A stretch of 12,621 nucleotides of DNA from positions 1 to 12,621 of the forward strand of contig PWHA01000093.1 of the NCBI GenBank assembly GCA_003554685.1. The letters run 5' to 3'. Positions within the stretch are counted from its first letter, which is position 1. Each line of letters begins with the position of its first letter. The stretch is from Halanaerobiaceae bacterium (GTDB lineage: Bacteria > Bacillota > Halanaerobiia > Halanaerobiales > Halarsenatibacteraceae). This document shows positions 1 to 11,700 of the stretch, in pieces. The notes under the pieces are model-generated. The model made no database searches. It was not told where the DNA came from and saw only the letters and a program-made list of their open reading frames with translations. Position numbers and translations under genes: made by a program.

Positions 1-108
1 CCCCACAGCCTTTCCAATCTCCCTGACAGAAGGGGGATACCCCTTATCTTTAAGTTCTTCTACTATATGAAGCAGAATTTCTTTCTGCCTTCCACTTAAA
101 TCATCCAT
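1..108 (-). CDS. lexA: LexA repressor, N-terminal part (cut by left edge)
   Basis: The first 36 codons of an SOS repressor, read leftwards and running off the window. The visible residues begin MDDLSGRQKEILLHIVEEL and continue with KGYPPSVREIGKAVG. This is the start of the LexA winged-helix DNA-binding domain; the PPSVREIG segment leads into the recognition helix. The ATG at 108-106 is preceded by AGGAGG (122-117) with 8 bases between, so the start is well supported. An upstream ATG at 115-113 is in another frame and stops at once. In the family, LexA represses DNA-damage genes and cleaves itself when bound to RecA filaments; the cleavage and catalytic residues lie outside the window. It is divergent from a YneA-type gene, as in Bacillus. 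The truncation comes only from the window boundary. Confidence 0.9.
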   Translation of the reverse strand, partial: MDDLSGRQKEILLHIVEELKDKGYPPSVREIGKAVG

Positions 109-153
109 CTTTTCATCCTCCTAAAAATTAACTAAATTTTTGAATTCAGATAT

Positions 154-182
154 ATTATAACATAAAATTTTAACTTTAACAA
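154..182 (-). promoter_or_regulatory. Probable lexA promoter
   Basis: Minus-strand -10 TATAAT (159-154) lies within an extended TGTTATAAT, and a -35-like TTGTTA sits at 182-177 with a 17-base spacer. Predicted transcription begins near 147, about 40 bases before the lexA ATG. Neither LexA-box-like palindrome overlaps this promoter directly: the nearer one begins 27 bases upstream of the -35. Any autorepression would therefore act from upstream, or through a site I did not recognise. Confidence 0.6.
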
Positions 183-201
183 ACAAAAGTTCTATAAGGC
201 C

Positions 202-230
202 TTGACTGCGAATGTCTGTTTTGGTATAAT
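202..230 (+). promoter_or_regulatory. Strong sigma-A promoter for the yneA-like gene
   Basis: TTGACT (202-207), a 17-base spacer and a perfect TATAAT (225-230) make a near-consensus housekeeping promoter reading toward the LysM gene. The start site should be near 237, which gives a leader of about 125 bases. Such a strong promoter would need repression, and the LexA-box-like sequences inside the spacer and at the start site provide it. Confidence 0.75.
209..222. promoter_or_regulatory. Putative LexA (SOS) box 1 in the promoter spacer
   Basis: CGAATGTCTGTTTT resembles the Gram-positive LexA consensus CGAACRNRYGTTYC at 11 of 14 positions (C5, R8 and the last C differ). It lies entirely between the -35 and -10 of the yneA-type promoter, where a bound repressor would block RNA polymerase. 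It is the weaker of the two boxes. Confidence 0.5.
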
Positions 231-237
231 ACAGGTA

Positions 238-251
238 CAAACATATGTTGC
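238..251. promoter_or_regulatory. Putative LexA (SOS) box 2 at the start site
   Basis: CAAACATATGTTGC matches the Gram-positive LexA consensus CGAACRNRYGTTYC at 12 of 14 positions and has the perfect palindromic core AACATATGTT. It covers the predicted start of transcription for the yneA-type gene. Its centre is 29 bases from that of box 1. With lexA next door this is a credible operator. Confidence 0.7.
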
Positions 252-260
252 GTACGTGAG

Positions 261-349
261 TACTGTCTAAAGGGATAGCAGTAGCCTGGTTTTAAGCAGA
301 AAACTTATTTAAAAAATTTAATCTTTTATTCTTGGAATTTTCTTAAATA
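261..349 (+). other. Leader of yneA-like mRNA with hairpin potential
   Basis: Two features stand out in the untranslated leader. First, TACTG (261-265) can pair with CAGTA (279-283) and CTA (267-269) with TAG (276-278), around the loop AAGGGA with one bulged T. Second, a 13-bp AT-rich stem (306-318 with 336-349, C342 bulged) ends on A349, the first base of the AGGAGG ribosome binding site (349-354). GTTTT (289-293) can also pair with AAAAC (300-304). None has a following T-tract, so they are not obvious terminators. I recognise no known riboswitch. Confidence 0.35.
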
Positions 350-361
350 GGAGGTCAAAAA

Positions 362-733
362 ATGCTGAAAAGCAAAAATCCTTTTTTGTTATTTTCCTGT
401 CTGCTCATGATTTTATTTTTAATTCTCTTTAATCTCCAGCTCCCGGGAATTAATAATCCCGCGCTTACCAGCAGCAGCTTTAGCAGCGATTTTGGATATT
501 TTTCCTCAAAATTAAGCGTTCCAGTTCCGGAAACGGCAGAAAAAATTGGTGCCGAAGATTATGAAGAATATATCGTAGTTCCTGGAGATACATTGTGGAC
601 AATTGCTCGGCAGCGGGGCAGTAATTCCAGGGATACCAGAAAGCTGGTTTACCGAATCATGGAATACAATGAGATGACAAGAGCCGACCTAACCCCAGGA
701 GATAGATTGCTGCTGCCGGCAGATCTCAGGTAA
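362..733 (+). CDS. yneA: YneA-like SOS cell-division suppressor (LysM protein)
   Basis: A 123-residue protein with a short basic N-terminus, one hydrophobic segment (about residues 8-26), a polar linker (27-68) and a single LysM domain (about 69-120, with YIVVPGDTLWTIA and LTPGDRLLLP). This is the architecture of Bacillus subtilis YneA, an SOS-induced, membrane-anchored inhibitor of septum formation whose LysM part faces the wall. The link rests on architecture plus position: it is divergent from lexA and behind a promoter with LexA-box-like sites. A generic LysM protein is the alternative, but the context makes YneA clearly better. The start has AGGAGG at 349-354, 7 bases upstream. The linker looks longer than in Bacillus YneA (about 105 residues, from memory). 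No other gene follows on this strand before 6909, so it is probably monocistronic. Confidence 0.8.
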   Translation: MLKSKNPFLLFSCLLMILFLILFNLQLPGINNPALTSSSFSSDFGYFSSKLSVPVPETAEKIGAEDYEEYIVVPGDTLWTIARQRGSNSRDTRKLVYRIMEYNEMTRADLTPGDRLLLPADLR

Positions 734-831
734 ATATTATCCCCAGAATTAAAATTTTTGTTGATCCAGTTATCCAGACAGTGTTTTTTACAGTTTTTGT
801 GAATTTGCGACCCTGTAATTTTTTTATTGAT
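734..831. other. Short AT-rich spacer between convergent genes
   Basis: This spacer lies between the yneA-type stop and the inverted repeat at the end of the cyclodeaminase gene. It has several T-runs (about 785-790 and 820-825) but no strong GC-rich terminator hairpin for the yneA-type transcript, and I see no gene in it. Confidence 0.5.
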
Positions 832-865
832 ATAATTTCGTAAAATTTATATTTTACGAAATTAT
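832..865. terminator. Perfect 15-bp inverted repeat, possible bidirectional terminator
   Basis: ATAATTTCGTAAAAT (832-846) and ATTTTACGAAATTAT (851-865) are exact reverse complements with a TTAT loop. The element lies between two converging genes, and its right arm contains the TAA of the cyclodeaminase gene (864-862). A terminator is the natural reading, but the stem is AT-rich with only two G-C pairs and neither side has a clean T-run. Protection of the mRNA 3' end or a protein-binding site are alternatives. Confidence 0.5.
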
Positions 866-1470
866 TGAATTTGCTCTTTTAAATAATCTTCCAGTCGGGC
901 GATCATTTGATTGCTTTCTTCCAGCATTTTTTCCGCTTCTTTATTAACCGGATCCTTAAACTCTTCATCCTCTATCGAGCTGGTATTTATCTTAACATTA
1001 AAATAGGCTCCCTTAACAGCAGAATATGCCATAAAACCTGCCACCCCGGCATCAGAAATGGCATTTTTATTTCCTTCCCTGGCCACCTTCAAAGAAATTT
1101 GCAGCAGCTTAAAGGAAACTTTCATGGTATCAAAGGGAGTCATGGTCGCATTTTTCAATCCCTCTTCAATCGCCTGCCTGCGCTTATTTCTTTCTTCTTC
1201 GGTTTCTCCGGGAAGCCTATAGGCTTCCATAACTTCATCAAAGCTGTCGCAATCCCTGTCAATTAAATGGAGAGCATCCCTGATATCTTTATTTAAATCT
1301 GAAGAAAAGCTGTCCAGTTCAGCATTGTCCGCTGTTAGATTGATAACCATCTTTAACAGAGAGGAACTTAAAGCAGTTGAAAGAGCTGCAACACTGCCAC
1401 CACCCGGTGTGGCACTCCCCCCGGCCAGTTCTTCAGTAAATTCTTCCAGGGTCAGATTTTTAAAAGACAT
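862..1470 (-). CDS. fchA: Cyclodeaminase/cyclohydrolase family protein (formiminotetrahydrofolate cyclodeaminase)
   Basis: A 202-residue protein of the FTCD C-terminal (FchA) family. The N-terminal motif FTEELAGGSATPGGGSVAAL (residues 11-30) and the later GNKNAISDAGVAGF segment are typical. Family members either release ammonia from 5-formimino-tetrahydrofolate to give 5,10-methenyl-tetrahydrofolate, or hydrolyse methenyl-tetrahydrofolate. With ftcD and hutI directly upstream, the cyclodeaminase role in histidine breakdown is the better inference. In mammals this domain is fused behind the formimidoyltransferase; here the two are separate genes with hutI between them. The ATG is preceded by AAGGAGGAG at a normal distance. 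It lies 54 bases behind hutI on the same strand, so it is probably last in the operon. Its stop lies in a perfect inverted repeat. Confidence 0.85.
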   Translation of the reverse strand: MSFKNLTLEEFTEELAGGSATPGGGSVAALSTALSSSLLKMVINLTADNAELDSFSSDLNKDIRDALHLIDRDCDSFDEVMEAYRLPGETEEERNKRRQAIEEGLKNATMTPFDTMKVSFKLLQISLKVAREGNKNAISDAGVAGFMAYSAVKGAYFNVKINTSSIEDEEFKDPVNKEAEKMLEESNQMIARLEDYLKEQIQ

Positions 1471-1524
1471 CTGTTAGATCTCCTCCTTAAAATTATTGGG
1501 AACCATCCCTTATCAATTATCAAT

Positions 1525-2784
1525 TTAGATATATTCCAGGGATTTTTCCTTCTGTTTAACCTTTTTACCGGACTTATAAACAGAACAAACCGAATTAACA
1601 CCTATATGATAGATTAAATGCCGGTAATCGGGGGCATCCAGGACAGTAAAGTCAGCTTTTTTGCCTGCCTTCAGGCTTCCTATTTCCTCCTCCCGGTTAA
1701 TGGCCCTGGCAGCATTGATTGTAACGGCCCTGATAGCCTCTTCAGGGGTTAAATTGAGCTTGAGAGTAGCCAGGGCAAGTAAGAGAGGAAAAGACTCTGA
1801 ATAGCAGCTCCCGGGGTTTAAATCGGTTGCCAGAGCAACCGGCAGTCCCCTGTCTGCCATTTTTCTGGCAGGAGCATAGCTTTCCTGAAGGCTGAAGGCT
1901 GTGATGGGTAGTATGACAGGAATAACACCGGCTTTCTCCATCTCGGAAATTCCCCGATCCGAGACCTTCAGCAGATGTTCGGCAGAAACAGCCCCGATCT
2001 TTGCCGCCAGCTCGGCACCACCCACATATTCAATCTCATCCACATGGATTTTACTCTTTAAGCCAAGTTTTTGAGCTGCCAGCAGTATCTTTTCTGTCTC
2101 TTCAACGGTATAGACTCCTTTATCGCAGAAAACATCACAGAATTCTATCTCATCCCTTTCAGCAGCGGCAGGCAGCATCCTGTTAATAAGAATGTCGATA
2201 TATTTCTGCCTGCTGTCTTGAAATTCCCCGGGAATAATATGAGCTCCCAGAAAGGTCTGAACCACATCCACCGGATGCTCCTGAGTAATTTTCTTCATAA
2301 CCTCCAGCTGTTTGAGTTCGGTCTCCAGTTCCATTCCATAACCTGATTTGCCCTCAATGGTGGTAACTCCCTGTGCTAAAAAAGAATCAAGCCGCTGCCA
2401 GCCCCGGCGGTAGAGCTCCTCAAAACTGCTTTCTCTGGTGGCTCTGACAGTACTGCTGATGCCTCCGCCCTTTTCCATGATTTCCAGGTAGGACATTCCC
2501 TGCAGGCGCCAGAAATATTCCTCAGCCCGGTATCCTCCAAAGACAAAATGAGTATGGGGATCAATAAATCCGGGCAGAACCGGCCTGCCCTCCATATCCT
2601 CGCCTGTTATATCAGAAAAATCATATTTTTTTCTTAAAGTCTCCTCCCTTCCCAGCTCGGTGATTCTCCCGCTCTCTTCATTAAAAATAAGAGCAGCCTC
2701 TTCAATGATATTAAGGCCTTTTTCTCCCTCGCAGGTAACCAGTTCACCAATATTAACCAGAGCTGAGAGCTTTTCTGACATCAT
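1525..2784 (-). CDS. hutI: Imidazolonepropionase (imidazolone-5-propionate hydrolase)
   Basis: A 419-residue amidohydrolase-superfamily enzyme that opens 4-imidazolone-5-propionate to N-formimino-L-glutamate, the third step of histidine degradation. It is a cytoplasmic, metal-dependent enzyme. Visible motifs are the metal-binding PGFIDPHTHFVFGG (His77 and His79), EGKSGYG near 144-150, LGAHIIP (His182), KIHVDE (His247, Glu250), SAEH (His270) and ATDLNPGS (Asp321). The length fits the family. Its ATG overlaps the ftcD stop as ATGA (2784-2781), which suggests translational coupling, and GGAGG lies just upstream. A second ATG directly follows the first, so the real start could be one codon later. 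The product feeds ftcD, encoded just upstream. Confidence 0.95.
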   Translation of the reverse strand: MMSEKLSALVNIGELVTCEGEKGLNIIEEAALIFNEESGRITELGREETLRKKYDFSDITGEDMEGRPVLPGFIDPHTHFVFGGYRAEEYFWRLQGMSYLEIMEKGGGISSTVRATRESSFEELYRRGWQRLDSFLAQGVTTIEGKSGYGMELETELKQLEVMKKITQEHPVDVVQTFLGAHIIPGEFQDSRQKYIDILINRMLPAAAERDEIEFCDVFCDKGVYTVEETEKILLAAQKLGLKSKIHVDEIEYVGGAELAAKIGAVSAEHLLKVSDRGISEMEKAGVIPVILPITAFSLQESYAPARKMADRGLPVALATDLNPGSCYSESFPLLLALATLKLNLTPEEAIRAVTINAARAINREEEIGSLKAGKKADFTVLDAPDYRHLIYHIGVNSVCSVYKSGKKVKQKEKSLEYI

Positions 2785-5700
2785 AAATCCTCCAGCAGCC
2801 TGTTTTCAATAATCTGCTCCGGTTTAAAATCCTCCAGCTTCAGGTAATACTCAGCGGATTCAATTAGAGCCTGAGCCGGCAGTAAACCAATAAGTTCGCT
2901 GCCTGTTATCTTAACTCCATATCTTTCTGCTTCGAATTTAACCATTTCCATAACCTGATACAGTGAGGTCTCCTTATAATTTGTCATATTCATGGAAACC
3001 TGGGCGATTCCCCTTTCAGCCAGGTCTATCCCGATTGCCTTGCAGTAGCGCAGTCCTCCTCCGGAATGCCTGATATTTCTGGCAATCCGGTCAGCAATGC
3101 TCTTATCGGAGGTATCAAGATTGATATTAAAGGCCACCAGCGGCATCCTGGCCCCGGTCACACATCCACCAGCGGTTTTATGAGGCTTGGCCGGACCATA
3201 ATCCGGTTTCCATTCCGGCTGCTGCAATTTTTCCTCCAGCCCCTCATATTCTCCCTTTCTTATTTCCGCCAGATTCTTTCTTTCCGGACTGCGGGCCGAT
3301 TCTTCATAGAGAAATACCGGAACATCCCGGCTCTCAGCCAGCTTTTCGGCAAAATATTCAGACATTTCAACTGCTTCTTCCATCTTCACATTTCTAACCG
3401 GCGTAAAGGGAACAACATCAACGGCTCCCATCCTGGGATGTTCTCCCTGATGGCTGTTCATATCAATATTATCAATGGCAATAAAAGATGCTTCCAGAAC
3501 TGAGTTTTTCACCGCTTCCGGTTCTCCAATCAGGGTAACTACCAGGCGATTGTGATCCCTGTCTGCAGAACTATCAAGCAGTTTAACTCCCTCAGCTTTC
3601 TGGAAAGGTTCCAGGATTTTTTGGATGGCAGCTTCATCTCTTCCTTCACTGAAGTTGGGAACTGATTCAACTATTTTAGACATTCCTGCTCCCCCTTTGA
3701 ATTTAATTTATTATTAATTCATCCAAGGGTCTTTTGGGAACATGATGAACCTGGTCTTTATCCCGCCAGTATTTAATATCATCATCTTCCATATCTTCTA
3801 TTACCACTTTTTCAACCGGCCTGCCCAGAGCAAGAACATATAAGATTTCAAATCTTTCATCCAGTTCAAGATTATCACGCAATTTTTCCTTGTCTATAGC
3901 AGCAAAAATGCAGCCTCCCAGATTTTTTTCCACCGCTCCCAGCAGCATAGTCTGCAGTACAATTCCCGCATCACAGAAATATTTTCGGGTTATGTCTGTA
4001 TCCCCCAGAACAACAATATAGGCTGAAGGCCTTTCTTCTTTTACTGGCTCCTCCCAGTCCTTGAGATAACCGGCCCAGCTTAAAGTTGAAAATATTTTAT
4101 TATTTGTTTCTTCATCCCGGGATAGAAAATACTTCAGGGGCTGTCTGTTGGCAGCCGAAGCAGTATGCCGGGCCAGTTCTACAAAATATTCCAACTCCTC
4201 TTTTGAGAGCCGATGACTGTTATCAAACCGGCGATAGGATCTGTTCTTTTCTATCATATTTTTTATCTTCATAAACTAACCTCCTTCTTTTAGTAAACAT
4301 CTAGTAAACATCAGAACTGGTATCTCCTAGAAAGCGGTCAATTTTGTAAAAATCACATTTGCCGTCATAGCCAATTACTATACAGGGCAACCTGCAGCAA
4401 CTTTCAATATTATGCTTGCATCTTTTTGCCTGACACTTCAAAACATTTCCGCCTGACTCTTTTCCCTCACTATCTTGCCCCGGTTTAAGTTCAGCTTTGG
4501 TTGTAGTATTAATTGTGCTTCCCCCCTGAAAAACAAAGTTTAACCGGGACAAATATGCCCCGGTTTGTTAATTTCAATTTTTAATAGGGTTCAAATAGAT
4601 CTTTACCAACTCCGCATTCCGGACAGACCCAATCTTCCGGAACATCTTCAAAAGGTGTGCCGGGTTCTACAACTACACCTCCGCCACCTTCAGGGTCTCC
4701 TTCTTCTGGATCATAAATATACATACATACTGTACACTGATACTTTTGCATATCTCTTTACCTCCCTTCCTGCTGTATTTTTTAAGTTAATTAACCGGAT
4801 AAATATAAAACTAAATAATCCGGGTAAATCTCCTAAACATCAATTTCAATTGCTTCTGAGGCATTATTAAAAATAAATTCTTTCCTCAGTGAAGAATTTG
4901 AACCCATCAGTCTGGTGAAAATTTCATCTGCTTCAATCAAATCATCGATTTCAATCTTTAATAACCGCCTGTTTTCCGGATTCATGGTGGTTTTCCAGAG
5001 CTGATCAGGGTTCATCTCTCCCAGGCCCTTATATCTCTGAATTGAGTAATTTTTCTCGGGATTTTTCCGGCGGTAATCCTCAAGCTCCTTATCATTATAT
5101 AAATATTTATTTTTACCTTTACTGCTGACTCTGTAAAGAGGTGGACAGGCCAGGTAAATATGTTCATTTTTTATCAGTTCATCCATGTAACGATAAAACA
5201 GAGTGAGAATCAAAGTGGCAATGTGGGCCCCATCAATATCGGCATCGGTCATGATAATTATCTTATGATAGCGCAGGTCATCAATATTAAAGTCTTCACC
5301 AATACCTGTGCCCAGGGAACTGATTATTGAGACGATTTCTTTATTGCTGAGTATTTTTTCCAGCCGGGCTCTTTCAACATTCAATATTTTACCCTTAAGG
5401 GGCAGGATAGCCTGAAATTTTCTATTTCTCCCCTGTTTGGCAGAACCTCCGGCAGAATCACCCTCAACCAGATATAATTCACTTTTTTCTGGCTTGCGGC
5501 TGGAGCATTCAGCCAGTTTTACCGGCAGGTTACGCTGGCTGATGCTGTTATTCTTTCTGCTTAATTCTCTGGCCTTTTTGGAAGCCTGCCGGGCCCTCAC
5601 AGCCTGCAGGGCTTTATCAACCACAGCTTTACCTGTTTCCGGATTATAAGAAAGATATTCAGTCAAAAATTCGTAAAAATTTGTTTCAATTTTGCTTTTT

Positions 5701-8700
5701 ACATCGCTGTTACCCAGTTTGTTTTTGGTCTGTCCCTCAAATTGAGGATTATCCAGGCGCAGACTTATAACCGCTGTCAATCCCTCCCGCAGGTCACTTC
5801 CTGTCAGGGAAGGATCGGAGTTATTCAGCAAATTATTTTCCCTGGCGAAATTATTGAAGGCCCTTGTCAGTGCGGTCTTAAAACCTGTTACGTGATAACC
5901 ACCTTCATCGGTTTTAATATTATTTACATAGCTGAATATCCTTTCGGTATATCCTTCATTATACTGCAGGGCAATTTCAAATTTGCATTTTTTCAGTTCC
6001 CTGGAATAATAAATCGTGTCTTCATTCAGACTGGAGTGATGCTTATTTAAAAAGGAAACAAATTCCCTTATCCCGCCTTCGTAGGAAAACACATCCTTCT
6101 TTACCTCATCTTTATCTCGATAATCCCTTAATTCCAGCTGCAGCCCGCTGTTGAGAAAAGCTGACTCCTGCAGTCTGTGAACCAAAGTTTCATAACGAAA
6201 ATTTGTCGTGGTGAAAATTTCAGGGTCGGGCTTAAAAATAATTTTAGTTCCACTTTTACTGCAGCTGCCATTTTCTTCAATTTCATTCACCGGCCGGCCC
6301 CTGCGGTATTTCTGGCGATATTCCTGCTCCTGCCAGCAGGTGGTAATTTCCAGCCATTCCGAAAGGGCATTAACTACAGAGACCCCCACTCCATGCAAGC
6401 CCCCGGAAAAGGAATAGCTGTCAGAATTAAATTTTCCTCCAGCATGCAGGGTGGTCATGATAATTTCCAGGGCCGGTCTTCCTGAGGCAGAGTGAATATC
6501 TACCGGAATACCTCTTCCCCTGTCTCTCACTTCCACGCTATCATTTTTATGAAGAATTACGGTAACCCTGTTTCCGAAACCGGCGAGAAATTCATCAATA
6601 CTGTTATCCACAACTTCCCAGACTAAATGATGCAGTCCCTTGGTTCCGGTACTTCCTATGTACATACCCGGTCTCTTTCTGACAGCGCTTAATCCTTCCA
6701 GCACTTCAATTTTATCGGCATTATAATTTGATCTGGCCTGTTCCATAAAACTCACCGCCCTTTAACTGATATTATTATAACAAATTTTATATTATTTGAC
6801 CAGCCTTGCATGATTGCTGATATATGTTATATAATGAATTCTGAGATTATATTTATTATACTTTAAAAAGTATCACCAATATAAAATATTTCAGTAAGGA
6901 GCCTGCAGATGTCAGAAAACATCATTCCCGTTTCAATTGAGGAGAAAATGAAGGAATCCTATTTAAATTATTCCTTAAGTGTAATTATTGGCAGGGCACT
7001 CCCTGATGTCAGGGATGGCCTCAAGCCGGTACATAGAAGAATTTTGTTTGGCTGTCATGGTCTGGGTCTTTCAGCCGATAAACCGCATAAGAAGTCAGCC
7101 CGGATCATTGGAGAAGTCCTGGGTAAATACCATCCTCACGGTGATAATGCCCTCTATAACGCTCTGGTAAGGCTGGCCCAGCCCTTCAACCAGAGATATC
7201 CGCTTATTGATGGCCATGGAAATTTTGGTTCAATTGATGGTGATAGTGCTGCAGCCATGAGATATACTGAAGCCAGATTAACCCCCATATCCCGGGAACT
7301 GCTGGCCGATTTAAAGTATGAAACAGTCAGTCATAAGGATAATTTTGATGGTACCCTGCAGGAACCAGAAGTTTTACCTGCTGCCTATCCCAATCTGCTG
7401 GTTAATGGCTCCAGCGGAATTGCTGTAGGGATGAGCACCGACATTCCACCCCATAATCTAAAAGAGGTCAATGCTGCCACAATAGCTTTGATAGAAAGCC
7501 CAGAGCTTAGCGTTGCTGATTTATTCGAATTCATTAAAGGTCCGGATTTTCCCACCGGTGGCAAAATCATCGGCGAAGAGAGCCTCCAGGAAGCCTGTCA
7601 GTCCGGAAAAAGCTCTCTGGTCGTCAGGGGAAGTACTGAGGTTGAAAGCAGCAGAGGCCGGAAGCAGCTGATTATCACCGAGATTCCCTTTCAGGTCAAT
7701 AAAACTAAGCTCTTAAGTGAATTAACAAAGGCTAATTCAGAGGAAAAACTGCAGAATGTTACTGCCATTAGAGACGAATCCGACCAGCAAGGCCTGAGAA
7801 TTGTCCTGGAGCTCAAAAGAGGAGCAGATCCCGAACTTATCAAAAACCGAATGCTAAAACATACTTCTATGCAAACCAATTTACGGGTCAATATGCTGGC
7901 TCTGCTGGGTAAAAAGCCCTCGGTAATGAATTTAAAGGATATCCTGAATCATTTTATCGATTTCAGAAGAAAAACTACCAAAAAGAGGCTGGAATACCTT
8001 TTAAACAAGGACCAGGAAAAGTTAGAAATTCTCTCAGGTCTGAAAATTGCCCTTGATAATCTCGATAAAATTATTGCCATAATTAGAGTTTCCGACTCCC
8101 GCCCGGAAGCCAGAGATAAGCTGATAAGGGACCTGGAAATAACAGAGGCTCAGGCTAAGGCTATTTTGGAAATGCAGCTCCATCGTCTGGTCAAGATGGA
8201 ACAGCAGCAGATTATTGAAGATTATAAAGAAGTCAGGGAAAGAATCAGTTACTATAAGGGGATTCTGGCAGATTCCCGGGAACTTGACCGGCTAATAATT
8301 ACTGAGCTGCAGGAAATATCAGAAAAGTATGGAGACAGCCGCAGAACAGAGATAATTTCAGATGAAGCGAAAGCAAGTATTGATAAAGTTGATTTAATAA
8401 AAAATAAGAAGGTATTTATCAGCTTTTCCCGTCAGGGTTTGTTGAAAAAGACAGACAGCAGGGGTAATTTAAGGGCCGCAAAAAATGACCACCTCCTGAA
8501 TATCATGCAGCTTAAATCGCTTGATTCCCTGCTCTTTTTCACCCATTCAGGTTTATGTTTTGTGCTCCCTGTCCATGATATCCCCGAACATCACGGGTTA
8601 TCTACCGGTGACCATTTTTCTAAATTTATCAGCCTGCCTCCCCGGGAAGAAATCATCAGAGTAGTGCCCCTGAATCAGTCCAGCAAAAAGGCAAATATAG

Positions 8701-11700
8701 TTCTCTGTACCGAAAAGGGTCTGGTCAAATCAACTCCCGGCAGTGAATATCAATCCAGTATTACCAAGATCAAGGCCATTAAGCTTGAAGACAATGACCG
8801 GGTGGTAGATTGTTTTATCTCAGAAAGTATTCAGGAAATTATCCTGGGAGCCACTAATGGCAGGTTAATAAGATTTACAGCAGACGAGATTTCTCCTTCA
8901 GGAAGAAATACCAAGGGATATCGTTCCATGAAATTAAAAGGAGGGGAGAGGGTTGTTTTCGGCCAGGAATTGAAAGGCAAAAATAACATCGTCCTTGTCA
9001 GCAGCAGCGGAAGAATCGCAAAAATAGAAACTTCCAGCCTGTCTCCTCAGGGCAGGTACGGTCGCGGCAGACAGGTTATGCATAAAAATCACAGTTTAAA
9101 CTCTGTCTTTTTGGCTGAAGAAGATGATACCCTGGTTCTGGAAGATGGGGAAAGCAGCCTATTTGAACTGAGTATTGCCAGTTTAACCTGTTTTAACACC
9201 ACTCCGGTAAGCCGAACTCAAACTCCTCCCGCTAATTTTTCTGCCGGTCTGAAAAACTGCTGGCTTATTAAAAATTTGAAGGATTCAGAAGATCAGAGCT
9301 TAGAACCCCAGGATTAGAAGCCCAGAACCTGTTATGCTCTAAAAGGCTAAGAGGTGAGGCTTTACATTAAAGAAAATTTAAAATTAATAACTTATAGTTT
9401 ACTTTAAAAAGCCCGCTATTTGCGGGCTTTTTTTATATAAAATTATCTCAGATGAAAATTATTTTTGAATTCAATTTAATATATATTCAGCTAAAGATAT
9501 GCGCCTATTATATATGAGATTCTAATAAAATAAATTTAAATTTATATTTGGTAAATACTATTTGGCAAAGACATGATTACCAATCTGAACGGTTTTTTCC
9601 CTCGTTCTCAGCCACCAGAATGTTCTGGCCTTAATAGGATTATAAAAATAATAGGCTCCCTGACTGGGATCCTCTCCTTCCAGGGCTTGAAAGACAGCCT
9701 GATAGGATTTTTCTCCCGGATAAAGATCAAACTGGCCATCCTCTACAACAATAAACTGTCCCTCCTGATAAATAACCTCTTCAATCTCATCAGGAAAATC
9801 ACCGCTTTTAACCCTGTTTAACACTACGGCAGCAACAGCCACCTGACCTTCAAAGGGCTCTCCCCGGGCTTCTCCGTGAACAACCCGGGCCAGCAAATCA
9901 ATTTCCTGCTTCGAAACATCGCTGGCAGCAAAATCAATACTTTCCCCCATTTCTTCAGTTCCTGTTATTCTGTCTATACCTTCTTCATAATACTCTTCCT
10001 CAACTCTGCTGTCACCATCTCTTGCTCGAAAAAGAGTTTGAGTAATAACAATCAATGCCAGAGCCACACCGGCGCCTTTAAGAATATCTTCTCCGCTAAA
10101 GGAAGAAGCTCTAACTTCAGGAGTGAGCTGATAACTGACCGAAAATAATGGGAAAACAAATAAATTGGTAAGTAAAACAAAGATCAGGAGGCAGACAACC
10201 TGCCCCCGCTGCCGGGCGAGCATGATCATATGCCTCCTTTATTATTAATTAATTAAACTGAACAAGGAAATCAGGGCAACTGCACCAATATACAGCATAA
10301 AATTCCTGTTCTGTCTCTCCAGTGATTCTATATCTTGCCGGGTTTCATCCTGCCCGGTTTCAAGATGGGTTAACCTATCTTCAACCGATTCCATTCTTTG
10401 AGCAACTTCTGCTATATAATCCGGATCTTCTTCCGGTTCTCGCTCTTCAATCTCTGCTATAGCAACAGTAAAATCATCCTCCATGGTCAGCATTCTCTCA
10501 TCCAGCTCAGCAACCCGCGCTTCCAGTTCCTCCATCTCATCTTCAATCATTCTAATTCTGGCTATCTCATCAATCATATCGTTAACTTCCTGTTCCACGG
10601 TGCTCATTCCTTCATAGATTTCAGCAATTTCCTCTCCCTGTACCAGGGATTCCTCCTCCAGTTCTGCAATTCTATCCTGGAAAAGCTCCATATCAGCTGC
10701 TACTTCTACCAGTTCATCCCGAAATTCTATGGAAAGTTCTCTTAATATATCGATATCCTCTTCCTGCATGTCGACTACGCCTTCTTCCAGATCCTCAAGC
10801 AGATTGGCCAGTATTTCTGCCAGCTCATAGCGAGAAATCCGGTTTGTTCCTTCAAAGGTCCCCCCTTCATATAAAGAAATATAACCTCTATCTACCATCA
10901 GCCTGACACTATCATAGGCCCAGTGGTCCTCAGATACATCGGTTATTTCTAATGCATTCAAAGGCAGGGACACGAGGGACAGCAGAAGCAGTACTATTAA
11001 TCCGCTTAATAGAGTCCTCTTCACAATTATAAATCCTCCTCTTCAGCAAGGTTTTCTAAAGAAATATCTATTTTTTCTCCATTTTCATTCCATGCTTCAA
11101 CATTATCCAGCTTAATTTCATCTAAATAATCATCTTCTTTAATCCTGAAAACCATTCTGGCAAAACCCCCTGAATCTATCCCGTCTGGCAGTTCTTCAGT
11201 AAATATCAGAGCATTATCTGCTTTATTCGGACCATTCCAGGCCATTAATCTACCATCCCTGACAAAGGCTGAACCCTGATTTGAATAAATTAAATCCAGG
11301 CTATTTTGATCGTAAAGCAGATCAAAATTAATGCTTTCAATTTCTGCCAGATTATTGCCCTTTACTTTTAAAGTTAAATACTCATTATTATCAAAGGACT
11401 GCCTGGCCTCCAGATACACTGTGGGTCTGGTTACCGGGATTTCAACATTCTCCCTAATGGTTCTATTGTAGCCGTCCCGACCTTGAATTTGCAGGGCAAA
11501 GGGAAAAACTCCTTGAACATTCTGAGGCATAACCTGCCAGTCAATAACGATTACCTCATTGGGCTGAATGATTCCTGCCTGTTTTACTGGTTTTTCGTAA
11601 CTGGCAAAATTTATTCCTGGGGGTAAAATAATTTCTCCAGAAAAATCCCGGAAGGGGCTTTCTCCAATATTCTCTATTCTGGCTCGAAGCCTGTAGGGTA